Positions 25,066-33,762 of a DNA stretch of 41,084 bases are shown piece after piece. A program made the translations under genes and the position numbers. This DNA is from CAZGOM01 sp964542875 (GTDB lineage Bacteria; Planctomycetota; Phycisphaerae; Phycisphaerales; Phycisphaeraceae): NCBI GenBank assembly GCA_964542875.1, contig CAZIWA010000041.1, forward strand, positions 1 to 41,084. Direction: 5' to 3'. Below the pieces are notes generated by a model. The model was not told where the DNA came from. It did no database searches and was given only the letters and a program-made list of their open reading frames with translations. The number at the start of each line of letters is the position of its first letter. The stretch's first letter is position 1.

Positions 25066-26547
25066 TTACACATGCGTAATGCTTGCCCCGCCGGACTTGT
25101 TCACGCCCGACGGCCAGGCATTCCCGCTGTGCAGCAATTCGATAATGAGCTTATCACTGGGAATCAATTTCGCATCATTGATCAACTGTTCAGGGTCAAA
25201 CGTCTTCTTGATTTCCTGAAACGTGCGGATCGTGTCTTTATTGAACATCCTGGGCATCAGGTGCAGTTTCTCCACGCCCACGCCGTGTTCGCCGGTGATG
25301 GTCCCGCCCACGCTGATGCAGTAATCCAGGATCTCCAGCGAAGCCAGCAGCACCCGCTGCACTTCATCGGGCTTGTCTTCATCAAACAGCAGAATCGGAT
25401 GAATATTCCCATCGCCCGCGTGAAACACGTTGTTGATCTTCAGCCCGTACTTCTCGCCGATCAGCCCCACCGTCTCCACCACCTGAGGCAGCATTGATCT
25501 GGGCACGCACGCATCCTGCGTGCAATAGCTGTGGCTGATGCGCCCGATCGCGCCAAACGCCCGCTTCCTGGCCGACCACAGCTCCGCACGCCGAACCGGG
25601 TCGGAGCACTGTTTGATGTCCGTCGCCTTGTTGTCCTTCGCCAGCGAGCAGATCAAATCCATCTGGTCGTCCAGCACTTCCTCCACGCCGTCCACTTCCA
25701 GCAGCAGGAGCGCCTTTGCGGTCGTCGGAAAGCCGTAGTGAAACGCATCTTCCACCACCCGGATCATTGCGCCGTCCATCATCTCCATCGATGTCGGCAC
25801 GATCCCGGTTGCGATCACGTCCGCCACCGTTTTGCACGCATCAAAGGTGGAGTCGAACACGGCGTACACGGTCCGGAAGTTTTTAGGTTTGTTCACCAGC
25901 CGGCACCACAGCTTGGTCACGATGCCCAGCGTTCCTTCGCTCCCGCACACCAGTCCGGCGATATCCGGGCCGATGCCGTCGTAAAGCCCCGCAGTCCGGG
26001 TTTCCATCACCGTGCCGTCGGGCAGCACCATTTCCAGGCCCAGGATGTGATTGGTCGTGACGCCGTGCTTGAGGGTGTTGATGCCCCCCGCATTGGTTGC
26101 CGCGTTTCCGCCGATGGTCGAAGCCTTCTGGCTCGAAGGGTCGGGCGAAAAGTGCAGCCCAGGTGCGCCTTCATAGGCCACCGCTTCGGTCAGGGCCAGG
26201 TTACGTACGCCCGCCTGCACCACTGCCAGCCGGTTGGGCAGGTCGATTTTTTCGATCTTCGTCATCTTGCTGGTGGAGATGATCACGCCGCCGCCGTACG
26301 CCACCGCGCCGCCGGCCAGTCCGGTGCCCGTGCCCCGGGGCACAATCGCCACCCCGGCTTCGCTCAACGCCTTGCAGATCTGCGACACCTGCTGCGTCGT
26401 CGTGGGAAACACCACCGCAGTCGGCAGCCCTTTGGCAACGGAGAACCCGTCACACTCGTACACCTTCAGTTCGCCCTTGTCGGTCACGATGTTTTTCGGG
26501 CCGACAATGGCTATCAGCGTCTGCACAATGGATGAAGCGTCGCTCAT
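25066..26547 (-). CDS. FAD-linked oxidase of the GlcD / D-lactate dehydrogenase family
   Basis: 493 residues from the ATG at 26547; an upstream in-frame start at 26589 adds a short tail unlike the family. It oxidises 2-hydroxy acids such as glycolate or D-lactate. The PCMH-type FAD domain is at the N-terminus: PTAVVFPTTTQQVSQICKALSEAGVAIVPRGTGTGLAGGAV, then SPDPSSQKASTIGGNAATNAGG and VCGSEGTLGIVTKLW. The C-terminal substrate-binding domain carries NVFHAGDGNIHPILLFD and the family signature GTITGEHGVGVEK. No GlcE or GlcF subunit genes are adjacent, so it may act alone or with an unlinked Fe-S partner. Confidence 0.95.
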   Translation of the reverse strand: MSDASSIVQTLIAIVGPKNIVTDKGELKVYECDGFSVAKGLPTAVVFPTTTQQVSQICKALSEAGVAIVPRGTGTGLAGGAVAYGGGVIISTSKMTKIEKIDLPNRLAVVQAGVRNLALTEAVAYEGAPGLHFSPDPSSQKASTIGGNAATNAGGINTLKHGVTTNHILGLEMVLPDGTVMETRTAGLYDGIGPDIAGLVCGSEGTLGIVTKLWCRLVNKPKNFRTVYAVFDSTFDACKTVADVIATGIVPTSMEMMDGAMIRVVEDAFHYGFPTTAKALLLLEVDGVEEVLDDQMDLICSLAKDNKATDIKQCSDPVRRAELWSARKRAFGAIGRISHSYCTQDACVPRSMLPQVVETVGLIGEKYGLKINNVFHAGDGNIHPILLFDEDKPDEVQRVLLASLEILDYCISVGGTITGEHGVGVEKLHLMPRMFNKDTIRTFQEIKKTFDPEQLINDAKLIPSDKLIIELLHSGNAWPSGVNKSGGASITHV

Positions 26548-26644
26548 GCCCACCATTTTAATTGATTTGCCCCGCCCAAGAAGCGCCAAACCACACGGAA
26601 TCTCAATCCCTGCCCGCTCCCTGCCTGCTGTCTTAAGTCCGACC

Positions 26645-26672
26645 AGACCTTAGACCCCAGACCCGAGCCTCT
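26645..26672. repeat. 7-base-period repeat (AGACCNN type)
   Basis: AGAC occurs at 26645, 26652 and 26659, exactly seven bases apart, and AGCC follows at 26666. It lies in the gap between the glcD-like gene and tRNA-Arg. Confidence 0.7.
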
Positions 26673-26714
26673 CACTTCTTCCTCTTTTCAGTCGCATCCC
26701 AAGCCCCAACCGGA

Positions 26715-26720
26715 TAGAAT
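26715..26720 (+). promoter_or_regulatory. Possible -10 box of tRNA-Arg
   Basis: TAGAAT, 13 bases before the mature tRNA 5' end. The -35 region 17-18 bases upstream (GTCGCAT) is a poor match, so this is only a suggestion. Confidence 0.35.
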
Positions 26721-26733
26721 CTCCATCCCCTAA

Positions 26734-26806
26734 GCCCCGGTAGCGTAGCGGATAGCGCGGCGGTTTCCTAAACCGCAGGTCATTGGTTCAAATCCAATCC
26801 GGGGCG
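26734..26806 (+). tRNA. tRNA-Arg (anticodon CCT)
   Basis: 73 bases that fold as a cloverleaf. The acceptor stem is GCCCCGG (26734-26740) with CCGGGGC (26799-26805), followed by the discriminator G. The anticodon arm GCGGT-TTCCTAA-ACCGC gives anticodon CCT, reading AGG. The T arm contains GGTTCAAATCC. CCA is not encoded. It reads arginine AGG codons and stands between the glcD-like gene and the permease gene. Confidence 0.96.
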
Positions 26807-26923
26807 CTTGAAATTTCCCTCAAAATCAAAAAAGCGCGGTGCCTGGGGTTGGTTTCTGAACCTGACCCGGTCTTCAATCCGATCTACGTTTCTACGCTCC
26901 AGCATCTACTCGCTAAGCGAAGC

Positions 26924-28606
26924 TTACTCATACCTCAACGATTCCACGGGGTTCACCCGCGCCGCGATCACCGACGGTATCAGCGCTCCCACCACGCTCG
27001 CCACCACTGCCACGCCCAGAATCACCCACACCTCGTTCATATCCAGTCTGGCGGGAATCCGGTCAAAGTAATACACCTGCGGGTTCCACATCAAAAACTT
27101 ATAGTTTTCATTCAAATACCCTGCCAGCTCAGACGCCGTCAGCAGCGCCACCAGCGGCCCCACCAGCCCGATCCCCAGTCCTGCCAGCGTGCCGATTACC
27201 ATCGGCTTCTCCAGCCGGTCGCGCCACAGCCCGATTCCCAGGCCGATCGAAATTCCAATCGCGCCGCCCGCCAATGTTCCCAGCGCCAAAAACGCTGTCA
27301 CACCCAGGTACGTCGCCAGAAAATACTGGATGTCGTTCAAGTGATTCACCACCAGCGCGCTTAAGCCAAAGCCCAGCCCTGCGCCCACCAGCCCGATCGT
27401 GAGGCCGAACCCGACAAACACCCACATGATGCCAAACCCCGAGGCGCCAATCGCCCTCAGCACCCCGATATCACGCGTCTTTTCCTGCACGATCATGTAA
27501 AACAGCGTGCCCACCATCATCACCGCCACCATGCTGATGATCGCGAATAAAAACGTCATCATCCCTTTCTCGTTCTCCACCGCGCCAAGCAGCCGAGAGA
27601 AAATCACCTCCCAGGTAATCACATTCAACTGCATCAGCGCCATGTTGTTGGGATGCGCGGCTTGAAACTCCGTCACCACCTTCAGCGTCGCCTTCTCCAC
27701 CTCCGCCAGCGCGTGCCCCGGGCGGCCCTTGATCACGATGTTCGTCACCCTCGGCTCGGTCATTTTCCCAGTTAGTTCGCCCTCCGCATTCACCTGCGGC
27801 GCCGGGTTCATTTTCAACATCTCCTGCACCGTCGCCAGCGGCAGATACGCCTTCTTGGCATCCAGTTCATACAGCCCGCTCTTGACCTCGTTGACCGCCA
27901 TGAACTGCCTGAGTTCCGGCGTCCGGATCGCCCCGGAATTGGTGATCGGCAGCACCGTCACGGTCAGCAGGTTCGCCTCCGCGTTAGCCGTCAGCGACTG
28001 CTCCGGGCGGTAAGCCCCTTGAGAATCCCGTCGGCTAAACAGCGCGATCCCCGGCACGATCCCCGGCACATTCCCCCAGGATTCGGGCCCCTTAAAACCC
28101 ATCGCCAGTTCCCGGATGTCCTTGGCCTTGAGCGCATCCACCTTGGCCTGGATCATCTCTTTAAAGCCCGGGCTGAGATTGGGGTTGGCCAGGTCTTTTT
28201 CGTATTCCTGGATCATCGCCTTGCTGGTCCAGTAGAACCGGCTTTTGATCCCCGTCACGCGGTCCATGCCTTCGGGTTCAATCCCTTCGATCTCCACCAG
28301 CTTGGGCGATTTTCGGTTGTTTTGGATCAACCCCGTCGCCTTCAGCACCGGCGTTGCCGCTTCGATCGCGGGATCCTTCTCCAGTTTGGCGATCAATTCC
28401 CGGTAATAGGGAAACCCGTCCATCCCGCCGTTGACCCACACATCTCCCGACAGCGTCTTTCCTGCTTCGCGCATGGACGTCAAAAACCCGCCCATCACGC
28501 TATTGACGATGATCACCATCGCCGTACACAGCGTCACCGCCAGAATTGCGAACATCGGCGCCAGCCTGCGGCGCAAAAGCTTGGAAATCAACAGAATTTT
28601 GAACAT
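26924..28606 (-). CDS. ABC transporter permease, FtsX/MacB/LolCE type, with an extra helical pair
   Basis: 560 residues. TM1 is at about 17-40, followed by a periplasmic domain of about 300 residues. TM2 (348-374) ends in EKTRDIGVLRAIGAS, the segment that contacts the ATPase, and TM3 is at about 390-420. The last TM is at 525-548, followed by the family ending AARVNPVESLRYE. VYYFDRIPARLD (511-522) matches the loop before the last helix in LolC/LolE. Between TM3 and that loop (about 430-500) lie two additional glycine-rich hydrophobic stretches not found in four-helix FtsX permeases. Such permeases normally sit beside a LolD/MacB-type ATPase, and none is in the flanking genes. The substrate is unknown; a lipoprotein or lipid is typical for the family. 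Confidence 0.88.
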   Translation of the reverse strand: MFKILLISKLLRRRLAPMFAILAVTLCTAMVIIVNSVMGGFLTSMREAGKTLSGDVWVNGGMDGFPYYRELIAKLEKDPAIEAATPVLKATGLIQNNRKSPKLVEIEGIEPEGMDRVTGIKSRFYWTSKAMIQEYEKDLANPNLSPGFKEMIQAKVDALKAKDIRELAMGFKGPESWGNVPGIVPGIALFSRRDSQGAYRPEQSLTANAEANLLTVTVLPITNSGAIRTPELRQFMAVNEVKSGLYELDAKKAYLPLATVQEMLKMNPAPQVNAEGELTGKMTEPRVTNIVIKGRPGHALAEVEKATLKVVTEFQAAHPNNMALMQLNVITWEVIFSRLLGAVENEKGMMTFLFAIISMVAVMMVGTLFYMIVQEKTRDIGVLRAIGASGFGIMWVFVGFGLTIGLVGAGLGFGLSALVVNHLNDIQYFLATYLGVTAFLALGTLAGGAIGISIGLGIGLWRDRLEKPMVIGTLAGLGIGLVGPLVALLTASELAGYLNENYKFLMWNPQVYYFDRIPARLDMNEVWVILGVAVVASVVGALIPSVIAARVNPVESLRYE

Positions 28607-28710
28607 AAAAGCCCAGCGTCGTAGGGTTTGCCCGGTAATGCGTCCGCAAGATCATACGGCACCCGCCTCCCCAGTGTTCAAACCGTTGCAAACCCCGTCA
28701 TTTTTTCGAT

Positions 28711-28741
28711 GGGGCAGTGCGGCGTGCAGTGCTGTGCCGCT
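28711..28741. repeat. Partial dispersed repeat with AGTGCTGTGCC
   Basis: The 11-mer at 28728-28738 is identical to 22701-22711 after argG, and GCAGTG also recurs within this element. It is intergenic, between the permease start and the GNAT stop. Confidence 0.4.
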
Positions 28742-28753
28742 GGGAAACTTTTT

Positions 28754-29260
28754 TCAGGGGGTGAAGATGGCGAACTCGGGGGCATATTTCACGGTGCCGG
28801 CGTTTTGGGGGATGCCTGCGGGTGTGAGTTCGAGGACTTGGAAGGCGTTGCCGCCTTCGTATTCGTCGATGAGCCCGTGGCGGCTGGCGCGCGTGAATCC
28901 GAAGCGGGCGTAATAGGCCGGGTCGCCCAGAAGGACGATGAAGGCGTGGCCGGAGGATTTGGCGTGGGCGATGGCTTGGTTGACCAGGGCGCCGCCGACG
29001 CCTTGCTTTTGATGGGTGGGGAGCACGGCCAGGGGGGCGAGGCCCAGGCCTTTGCCGGTGCCGGCAACGGTGACGGGGCTGAGGGCGATGTGGCCGATGA
29101 TGGTGTCGCCTGAAAGCGCGATAAGGGAATGCGTAAGGCGGCGGGCGGCGCGAAGGTCTTCGACCAACTGAGCTTCAAGCGGGCCGGGGAATGCAGCCAG
29201 AAGCAGCGCCCGGATGCCGGGAGCGTCTTGAGGAGATTCGGGCTGGATAATGGGTGGCAT
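28754..29260 (-). CDS. GNAT family N-acetyltransferase (YhbS-like)
   Basis: 168 residues from the ATG at 29260. The open frame continues upstream through the tRNA-Val gene, which cannot be coding. Acetyl-CoA binding motif A is LAPLAVLPTHQKQGVGGALVNQAIAHAK (Q/R-x-x-G-x-G/A type). It is preceded by the beta strand IIGHIALSPVTV and followed by FIVLLGDPAYYARFGFTRAS, a hallmark of the YhbS branch. The acceptor substrate is unknown. The gene starts 14 bases after the 3' end of tRNA-Val on the same strand, so it may be read from the tRNA promoter. Confidence 0.9.
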   Translation of the reverse strand: MPPIIQPESPQDAPGIRALLLAAFPGPLEAQLVEDLRAARRLTHSLIALSGDTIIGHIALSPVTVAGTGKGLGLAPLAVLPTHQKQGVGGALVNQAIAHAKSSGHAFIVLLGDPAYYARFGFTRASRHGLIDEYEGGNAFQVLELTPAGIPQNAGTVKYAPEFAIFTP

Positions 29261-29274
29261 GCGAGGTGGGGTAA

Positions 29275-29347
29275 TGGGCGATGAGGGACTCGAACCCGCG
29301 ACATCCTCCGTGTAAAGGAGGCGCTCTACCAACTGAGCTAATCGCCC
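29275..29347 (-). tRNA. tRNA-Val (anticodon TAC)
   Basis: 73 bases on the minus strand. Acceptor GGGCGAT pairs with ATCGCCC, with discriminator A. The D arm contains AGCTCAGTTGGTAGAGC, the anticodon arm CCTCC-TTTACAC-GGAGG gives TAC, and the T arm is GCGGGTTCGAGTCCCTC-like. CCA is not encoded. A TAAAAT -10-like box lies 12 bases before the 5' end (plus-strand 29359-29364), with a poor -35. Confidence 0.97.
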
Positions 29348-29455
29348 GTGAGGGAATGATTTTACCGTGAAACGGGGTTTGAGGCTATCGGGGGGAAAAG
29401 CCTGCGACCTTTTCGGGTTTCGGGGATCCGGTTAAGAGCGGAGGGAGAGTGGGGG

Positions 29456-31582
29456 CTAATTGACTGGAAGGTCGACGCGGCTTTCGGGGAGTTGGTTGTG
29501 GATCTCCGGGCCGTTGCCGGGGCTGGGACCCATGAAGTAGCGTTCAAGGTCTTCGCGAGTGACTTGATAGAGGATGATGGAGTTGTTGATCTGGGCCAGA
29601 GGCTGGCGTTGACGCAAAAAGGCGCAGAAGCGGCAAAAGCGCAGGGTTTCAAATTCCTGGAGGGCCATGCCGATCTGATCGCGGGTGAGATTTCCCTGGA
29701 CTTGCGCCCGCTCGGGGGTGCCGGGCTGGGTGCTGAAGAACTTAAGGATGAAGTCCCGGCGCTGGGTGTAGGCATTGTCGAGATAGTCGGACCAGGCCGG
29801 GCCGTAGAAGGAAGGGAAGACCATGAGCCGGGTGGCACTGATGGCGTAGATGCCCGGGCCGTAGGGAAGGGGAGGCGGGCTTTCGCCCGGCTGAGGGAAG
29901 TAGGACTGGAGCGTGATGCCGGGGACTTTGTAGGCATCGGCGCGGGCGCTGCCGAAATAGGAGAGGTAAAGGGGGCCAGGAAGCGTCGCGGAGCGGCTGC
30001 CGTAATCGGTGATGTTGGCGTTGGCCCATGCGGCAAGGTCCGGGAGGTCCTGGCCCCAGTCGAGGTTGCTGTCGGAGAACTGGGTGTAGAGCCTGTCTTT
30101 GGGGCCGGCAAGGGTGTTGAAATGGCTGAGATAGTTGGGCCAGGCCATAACCGCCTGAATGACGAGGGCGAGGCACAGAAGCGTCACGATGGCGTTGGCG
30201 GCAATGGGTTTGATGTTGAAGGCAAGGCGGGCGCAGCCCAGCAGAATAAGCCCGGGAACCAACGCGGGCAGGACGTGCCGGACGCCGATGTTCAACGGGC
30301 TGAGCATGGCCAGCGCCATGAAGAGAATCGCAAGAGCCAGCCAAGGCGAGGCCCGGTAGAGCCGGGCGAGCGTGCGTTTAGAGCGTATCTGTGCCAGGCC
30401 GGCGAGGGTGAGAAGCGCCAGGCCAAAGAGGGCCAGGGGCGTCTTATAGAAAAGGGATGCGGGGTAGAACCACCAGACGCCGGATTGGAAGTATTGGCCG
30501 GCGATGAGGCTGTAGCGGCCTTGGCTGAATTTGAAGACATGGGACATGCCGTAGAGGAATGCTTCCGGCAACAGGTGCATGGAGGCGCAGAAGCCGATCA
30601 CTTTTCCCGGAAGGCCCTGGGCGGCGATCATTTGATCAAGCGAAAAAAGCAGGCCGGCGCCTTGCAGGCCGGGTGCGGTGGCCTGGTAGCGAAAGCCGTA
30701 GGCGGCCCAGATGAGCAGCCAGACGCCGAGGAAAACGCAGATGAAAGCCGCAAGGGTGAACCCTGTGCGATGCCAGCGGGATGTGAGCCGGTTGTGCAGG
30801 CCCGGGAGCGAGATGGGCCAGGGATGGTTGCGCCAGAGGGCGATGGCGGTGATGGCGAAGGCCACGGGGAAGAAAAGCGGAAAGGAAAACTTGGTGAGGG
30901 CCATGGCACCGGCGGCGAAGGTGAGCCCGGAGAGACGCATGAGGGTGAGCCGATGCAGGCAGGCCCAGAGCGCCCAGGTGGAGAGGGCAAAGAAGAGGGC
31001 GGCAAGGAGGTCGGAGGTCATCAGCCCGGCGTTGGCGAGGATGATGGGATTGGTGATGTACGCGCAAAGGGCGATGAGGCCGCCTGCGTTGCCCCAGAGC
31101 TTTCTGGCGGCGAGGAAGACGACGAGGGCCAGAAAGCAACTGGCGATGACGACGGTGAAACGGCCGCGGAAGATGATGGAGCGGAAATCGATGTCGTGGG
31201 AGAAGAGAAAGCGCCAGGCGACGGGGTAGCCCGAGCCGCTTTGGAAGTATTCGTCTTTTTCCATGCCTGGGGGGACGCTGGAGGAAAAAGCGTCGGGGAG
31301 GGCGATGATGCGCTGGGCGAGGTTGCCGTTTTCGGCGTGGATGCGGTAGTCATTGAGGCGCCAGTAGGAAAGGCCGCCGACGAGGTGGATGGGTTCATCG
31401 AAGGTGGCGGATTTGGTGATGGTAGCGGAGCCGGCGAGGATGGCGTGGAATAGGATCATCAGACCCGCAAGGACTGCGGTGATGATTTTCAAGTCGCGGG
31501 ATCTAGAGGGCTTCTGGAGCACGGGGTAAGGATAACACTGCAATGACGTTGACTGACGGGTGTGGGATTGATGTGGAAGCAA
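29456..31582 (-). CDS. GT39/PMT-like membrane glycosyltransferase (tandem copy 2)
   Basis: 708 residues with about ten hydrophobic segments. The catalytic first loop of GT-C enzymes reads TFDEPIHLVGGLSYWRLNDYRIHAENGNLAQRI (D62, E63). Related enzymes transfer mannose or another sugar from a polyprenyl-phosphate donor to protein or lipid on the outer face of the membrane. Later blocks DSNLDWGQDLPDLAAWA and YLSYFGSARADAYKVPG are shared with the upstream paralogue. The N-terminus starts about 20 residues earlier than in that paralogue, so the true start may lie further in. It begins 61 bases after the stop of the other copy, evidently in the same operon. Confidence 0.8.
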   Translation of the reverse strand: MLPHQSHTRQSTSLQCYPYPVLQKPSRSRDLKIITAVLAGLMILFHAILAGSATITKSATFDEPIHLVGGLSYWRLNDYRIHAENGNLAQRIIALPDAFSSSVPPGMEKDEYFQSGSGYPVAWRFLFSHDIDFRSIIFRGRFTVVIASCFLALVVFLAARKLWGNAGGLIALCAYITNPIILANAGLMTSDLLAALFFALSTWALWACLHRLTLMRLSGLTFAAGAMALTKFSFPLFFPVAFAITAIALWRNHPWPISLPGLHNRLTSRWHRTGFTLAAFICVFLGVWLLIWAAYGFRYQATAPGLQGAGLLFSLDQMIAAQGLPGKVIGFCASMHLLPEAFLYGMSHVFKFSQGRYSLIAGQYFQSGVWWFYPASLFYKTPLALFGLALLTLAGLAQIRSKRTLARLYRASPWLALAILFMALAMLSPLNIGVRHVLPALVPGLILLGCARLAFNIKPIAANAIVTLLCLALVIQAVMAWPNYLSHFNTLAGPKDRLYTQFSDSNLDWGQDLPDLAAWANANITDYGSRSATLPGPLYLSYFGSARADAYKVPGITLQSYFPQPGESPPPLPYGPGIYAISATRLMVFPSFYGPAWSDYLDNAYTQRRDFILKFFSTQPGTPERAQVQGNLTRDQIGMALQEFETLRFCRFCAFLRQRQPLAQINNSIILYQVTREDLERYFMGPSPGNGPEIHNQLPESRVDLPVN

Positions 31583-31643
31583 GCGTTAGATATTCGCGGC
31601 ATTTTTTGCATTACATTGGAAGTAGCGGGCGGGCGGGACCCGT

Positions 31644-33701
31644 TTAGGGCATGGGGCCGGTGAAAAAACCGATGAGGTCGTCCTGGGTGACGGGGTAGAG
31701 ATTGATGGTGCCGTTGAGCTGCGCGGCGGGCTCACGTTTGCGCAGGAAGGCGCACATGCGGGCAAAGCGGAGCGTTTCAAACCGATAGGTGAGCATGGCG
31801 CGGTCCTGCGGGGTGAGCGAGGCTTCGAGGGATTTGCGCTCGGGGGTGTCGGGCGATTGACCCCAGAGGACGGCGACAAGGGATTTGAGGCGCTGGTATT
31901 CATGCTCGGTGTCGTCGGTCCAGAGGTAACCGGCGTCGCTGGGGCGGAGCATGAGGATGTTGGCGCTGATGGCATAGACGCCGGGGGCGTAGCCATAGGG
32001 GGGCAACGCGGTGTCGGGCTGCGTGAAAAAGCCGGGGAGGATTTCCCCGGGCACACCATAGGCGCGCAGGCGGGCGCTGCCGAAATAAGAGACGAAGAGT
32101 TTCTGGCCGTCGGAGCGGACGCCGGATTCAAAACCGTTTTCATGTGCCCATGCGGCCAGGGCGGGGAGGTCCTGGCCCCAGTCCAGGTTGCTGTCGCCAA
32201 AACGGCGGTAGACGGTGGCGGGGTCGCCGGCAATGGGGTTGAAGTAAGAGATGTAATTCGGCCAGGCCCAGATGCCGGCCAATGCGGATGCGATGACGAG
32301 TCCGCAGACGCCCAGCAGGTGACGCCGGTGAGGGACGCCGACGGGGCGTGGGCAAAGCGTTTTATTGAAAAGGATTCCCACGAGGATGAAGGCGGCAGGG
32401 ATGGCGGGCAGCAGATGCCTGATGCCGATGTTCATGGGGGAGACCATGACCTGAAGGGTAAAGAGGCCCGAAAGAGCAAGCCATGGCCAGGCCCGGTAAA
32501 GGGTGGCTTTGGCGCGCAGGCGTGGGCCCGGGCCGGTGCGTGTCTGGACGGTGCGGATGGCGAGGCAGATGCTTGTCCAGATCAGAAGGGCCAGAACCGG
32601 GAGGGGTGTTTTGACGAGCATCATGCCGGGGTAGAACCAGAAGGTGCCGGCGTGGTGAAAGTGGCCCCAGAAGAGGCTCAGGCGGCCGCCGCCGTTGGCG
32701 ATGACGTAGGCCATGCCGTAGAGGAACGCTTCCGGCAGGAGCTGGTGGGTCTTGAAGAAGGCGATGGTCTGGAGCGTGATGCCCTGGCCGGAGAGGACGG
32801 CGTCCCAGGTGTATTGCAGGGCGGTATCGGGGGTGGCGGGCAGGGCGGGGTTAATGGCCTGGTAGCGCAGGCCGTAAGCCGCCCAGATGATGAACCAGAC
32901 CCCGACGAGGGTGGCGGCCAGCAGCAGGAGGACGGCGGCGACGCGGCGGGGGCGGGATTTCAGAAGGGTGCGCCGCCCAAGGAGGGCGAGACGCCTGGGG
33001 CGGTTATGAATGAATGCGCCGATGACCAGGGCGGCGGCGACGGGGATGAAAAGGGGAAAGTAGAACTTGGCGAGGACGAGGCCGCCTGCGGAGGCGACGA
33101 GCGCCAGGGCGCGGGGGAGGGTGAGGCGTTGGAGGCAGGCCCAGAGGGCGGCGGTGGCGAGCGTGAAAAAGAGTGCGCCAAAGAGGTCGGAGGTCATGAG
33201 CCCGGCGTTGGCGAGGATGACGGGGCTTAATGCGTAAAGCGTGAGCGAGGCGAAGCCTGCGGGAGTGCCCCAGGCGCGTTTGGAAGCAAAAAAGACGATT
33301 GCCGCAAGAAGGCAACTGGCAAGGGCGACCATGATCCGGCCTCGCAGGGAGAGGAGGGCATGGTCGACATTGGGGCCGAAAAGGAAAGAGACGCTTGCTC
33401 CGTGCGGGGAGGATTTTTGCCAGTAGGGGTCGTGGTCAAGCCCCTGGGGCATGCCGGGAAGAAGGGTGTCGGGCAGGGCGATGATGCGCTGGCTGAGGTT
33501 GCCGTTTTCGGGCTGGTTGCGGTAGTCGTTGTGACGCCAGTAGCCGACGCCGGAAATCAGGTGGAGGGGTTCATCAAAGGTGAGGGATTTTGTAGCGCCG
33601 GCGGTGACGGCGAGGATGAAATGAAGTGTCGCCAGCAGTGCGACAGCCAGCGCAACCAGTGGCGTTTGGCGGCGCTTGATTTTGAGGGCGGTGTCAGGCA
33701 C
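31644..33701 (-). CDS. GT39/PMT-like membrane glycosyltransferase (tandem copy 1)
   Basis: 685 residues with multiple membrane helices and the GT-C first-loop signature TFDEPLHLISGVGYWRHNDYRNQPENGNLSQRI (D43, E44), nearly the same as in the downstream gene. Other shared blocks are PVILANAGLMTSDLFGALFFTLATAALWACLQRLT, WFIIWAAYGLRYQA, PEAFLYGMAYV, MNIGIRHLLPAIPAAFILVG and DSNLDWGQDLPALAAWAHENG. The two genes are a clear tandem duplication that has diverged. Acceptor and donor are unknown; planctomycete relatives are usually annotated as glycosyltransferase family 39 proteins. A TATTAT-like box on the minus strand near 33753-33758 could be the promoter. Confidence 0.82.
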   Translation of the reverse strand: MPDTALKIKRRQTPLVALAVALLATLHFILAVTAGATKSLTFDEPLHLISGVGYWRHNDYRNQPENGNLSQRIIALPDTLLPGMPQGLDHDPYWQKSSPHGASVSFLFGPNVDHALLSLRGRIMVALASCLLAAIVFFASKRAWGTPAGFASLTLYALSPVILANAGLMTSDLFGALFFTLATAALWACLQRLTLPRALALVASAGGLVLAKFYFPLFIPVAAALVIGAFIHNRPRRLALLGRRTLLKSRPRRVAAVLLLLAATLVGVWFIIWAAYGLRYQAINPALPATPDTALQYTWDAVLSGQGITLQTIAFFKTHQLLPEAFLYGMAYVIANGGGRLSLFWGHFHHAGTFWFYPGMMLVKTPLPVLALLIWTSICLAIRTVQTRTGPGPRLRAKATLYRAWPWLALSGLFTLQVMVSPMNIGIRHLLPAIPAAFILVGILFNKTLCPRPVGVPHRRHLLGVCGLVIASALAGIWAWPNYISYFNPIAGDPATVYRRFGDSNLDWGQDLPALAAWAHENGFESGVRSDGQKLFVSYFGSARLRAYGVPGEILPGFFTQPDTALPPYGYAPGVYAISANILMLRPSDAGYLWTDDTEHEYQRLKSLVAVLWGQSPDTPERKSLEASLTPQDRAMLTYRFETLRFARMCAFLRKREPAAQLNGTINLYPVTQDDLIGFFTGPMP

Positions 33702-33750
33702 GCAGACAAGATAACAGGGCTAGACGGGGGTGGAATGCGTGTCGGGTGGG

Positions 33751-33756
33751 TATAAT
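33751..33756 (+). promoter_or_regulatory. -10 box of the candidate structured RNA
   Basis: TATAAT, a perfect -10 consensus, placed to start transcription near 33763. No good -35 is visible. The sequence is nearly symmetric (TATAATAT), so it could also serve the divergent glycosyltransferase gene. Confidence 0.5.
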
Positions 33757-33762
33757 ATCGGC

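Noticed and set aside
29261..29332. Upstream extension of the GNAT frame
   Set aside because: It reads through the tRNA-Val gene, so the start at 29260 is used instead.
29492..31453. A 653-codon open frame on the plus strand
   Set aside because: It lies wholly antisense to the glycosyltransferase gene, which has clear membrane helices and motifs. The plus-strand product is Gly/Glu/Ala-rich with no domain, as expected from a GC-rich mirror frame.
31857..33230. A 457-codon open frame on the plus strand
   Set aside because: Antisense mirror of the second glycosyltransferase gene, with the same Gly/Glu/Asp-rich composition and no recognisable motif.
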